From Sorangium aterium (GTDB lineage: Bacteria; Myxococcota_A; Polyangia; Polyangiales; Polyangiaceae), in the NCBI RefSeq assembly GCF_028368935.1, contig NZ_JAQNDK010000001.1:3410001-3474000 (forward strand): a stretch of DNA of 64,000 nucleotides, read 5' to 3'. A model generated the notes under the pieces. The model saw only the letters and a program-made list of their open reading frames with translations. It was not told where the DNA came from and searched no databases. Of the stretch, positions 63,988 through 64,000 are shown in pieces (within the stretch, counting starts at the first letter, position 1; every line of letters begins with the position of its first letter). The translations under genes were made by a program, and so were the position numbers.

Positions 63988-64000
63988 CGTGTTTCCCTTC

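Overview
The window is very GC-rich (roughly 70% or more by eye) and densely coded on both strands. It carries eukaryote-like Ser/Thr kinases with single trans-membrane helices, many secreted or lipoprotein genes of unknown function, long Ala/Pro/Arg-rich linkers and GTG/TTG starts. This is typical of a large-genome myxobacterium of the Sorangium/Polyangium type. That assignment is inference from style. There is no rRNA, tRNA, insertion sequence, integrase, CRISPR array or phage gene that I can see, so it reads as ordinary chromosome.

Layout. 0.1-8.5 kb: a membrane protein, an HPP-CBS protein, a secreted CapA-type phosphoesterase, a surface-repeat protein and an M23 peptidase lipoprotein. 8.6-14.2 kb (minus): an RluA pseudouridine synthase, two envelope proteins and a PP2C phosphatase fused to a cyclic-nucleotide-binding domain. 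14.4-20.8 kb: an unknown protein, a TPR protein, then a minus-strand set with RadC, a CinA-type domain, XseB and an exported HEAT-repeat protein. 20.9-30 kb: a radical SAM protein resembling tetraether lipid synthases, a Ser/Thr kinase, a small protein and a GNAT enzyme, a coupled acyltransferase/atypical SDR pair and an M49-like metallopeptidase. 29.8-34.2 kb: a lipoprotein beta-propeller coupled to a TPR protein, divergent from a second Ser/Thr kinase.

34.3-43.6 kb is an eight-gene Bat (aerotolerance-type) operon: MoxR, DUF58, an extra membrane protein, two von Willebrand A proteins, a TPR protein, BatD and a TPR/SH3 BatE-like protein, every junction overlapping. 43.6-47 kb: an acidic protein, an orphan ExbD-like protein, a small gene coupled to an XRE-cupin regulator, and a strikingly methionine-rich repeat protein. 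47.4-57.1 kb: a phospholipase D/cardiolipin synthase, a second AAA-VWA (CoxE) pair, an Uma2-type nuclease, a soluble histidine kinase, a fused two-part radical SAM protein, a small protein and a BrkB-family membrane protein. 57.3-61.5 kb: two translationally coupled HSP90/GHKL-type ATPases, the second carrying a C-terminal HExxH zincin-like module; this is the best candidate here for an undescribed system. 61.7-64 kb: a DUF3160 lipoprotein.

Across the window, several genes that lack a Shine-Dalgarno site share a TAnnnT hexamer ending exactly six bases before an ATG or GTG, which points to leaderless transcription. Genes inside operons instead start by 4-base stop/start overlaps or good GGAGG sites. 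Signalling (two kinases, one PP2C-cNMP phosphatase, one histidine kinase) and envelope functions dominate.
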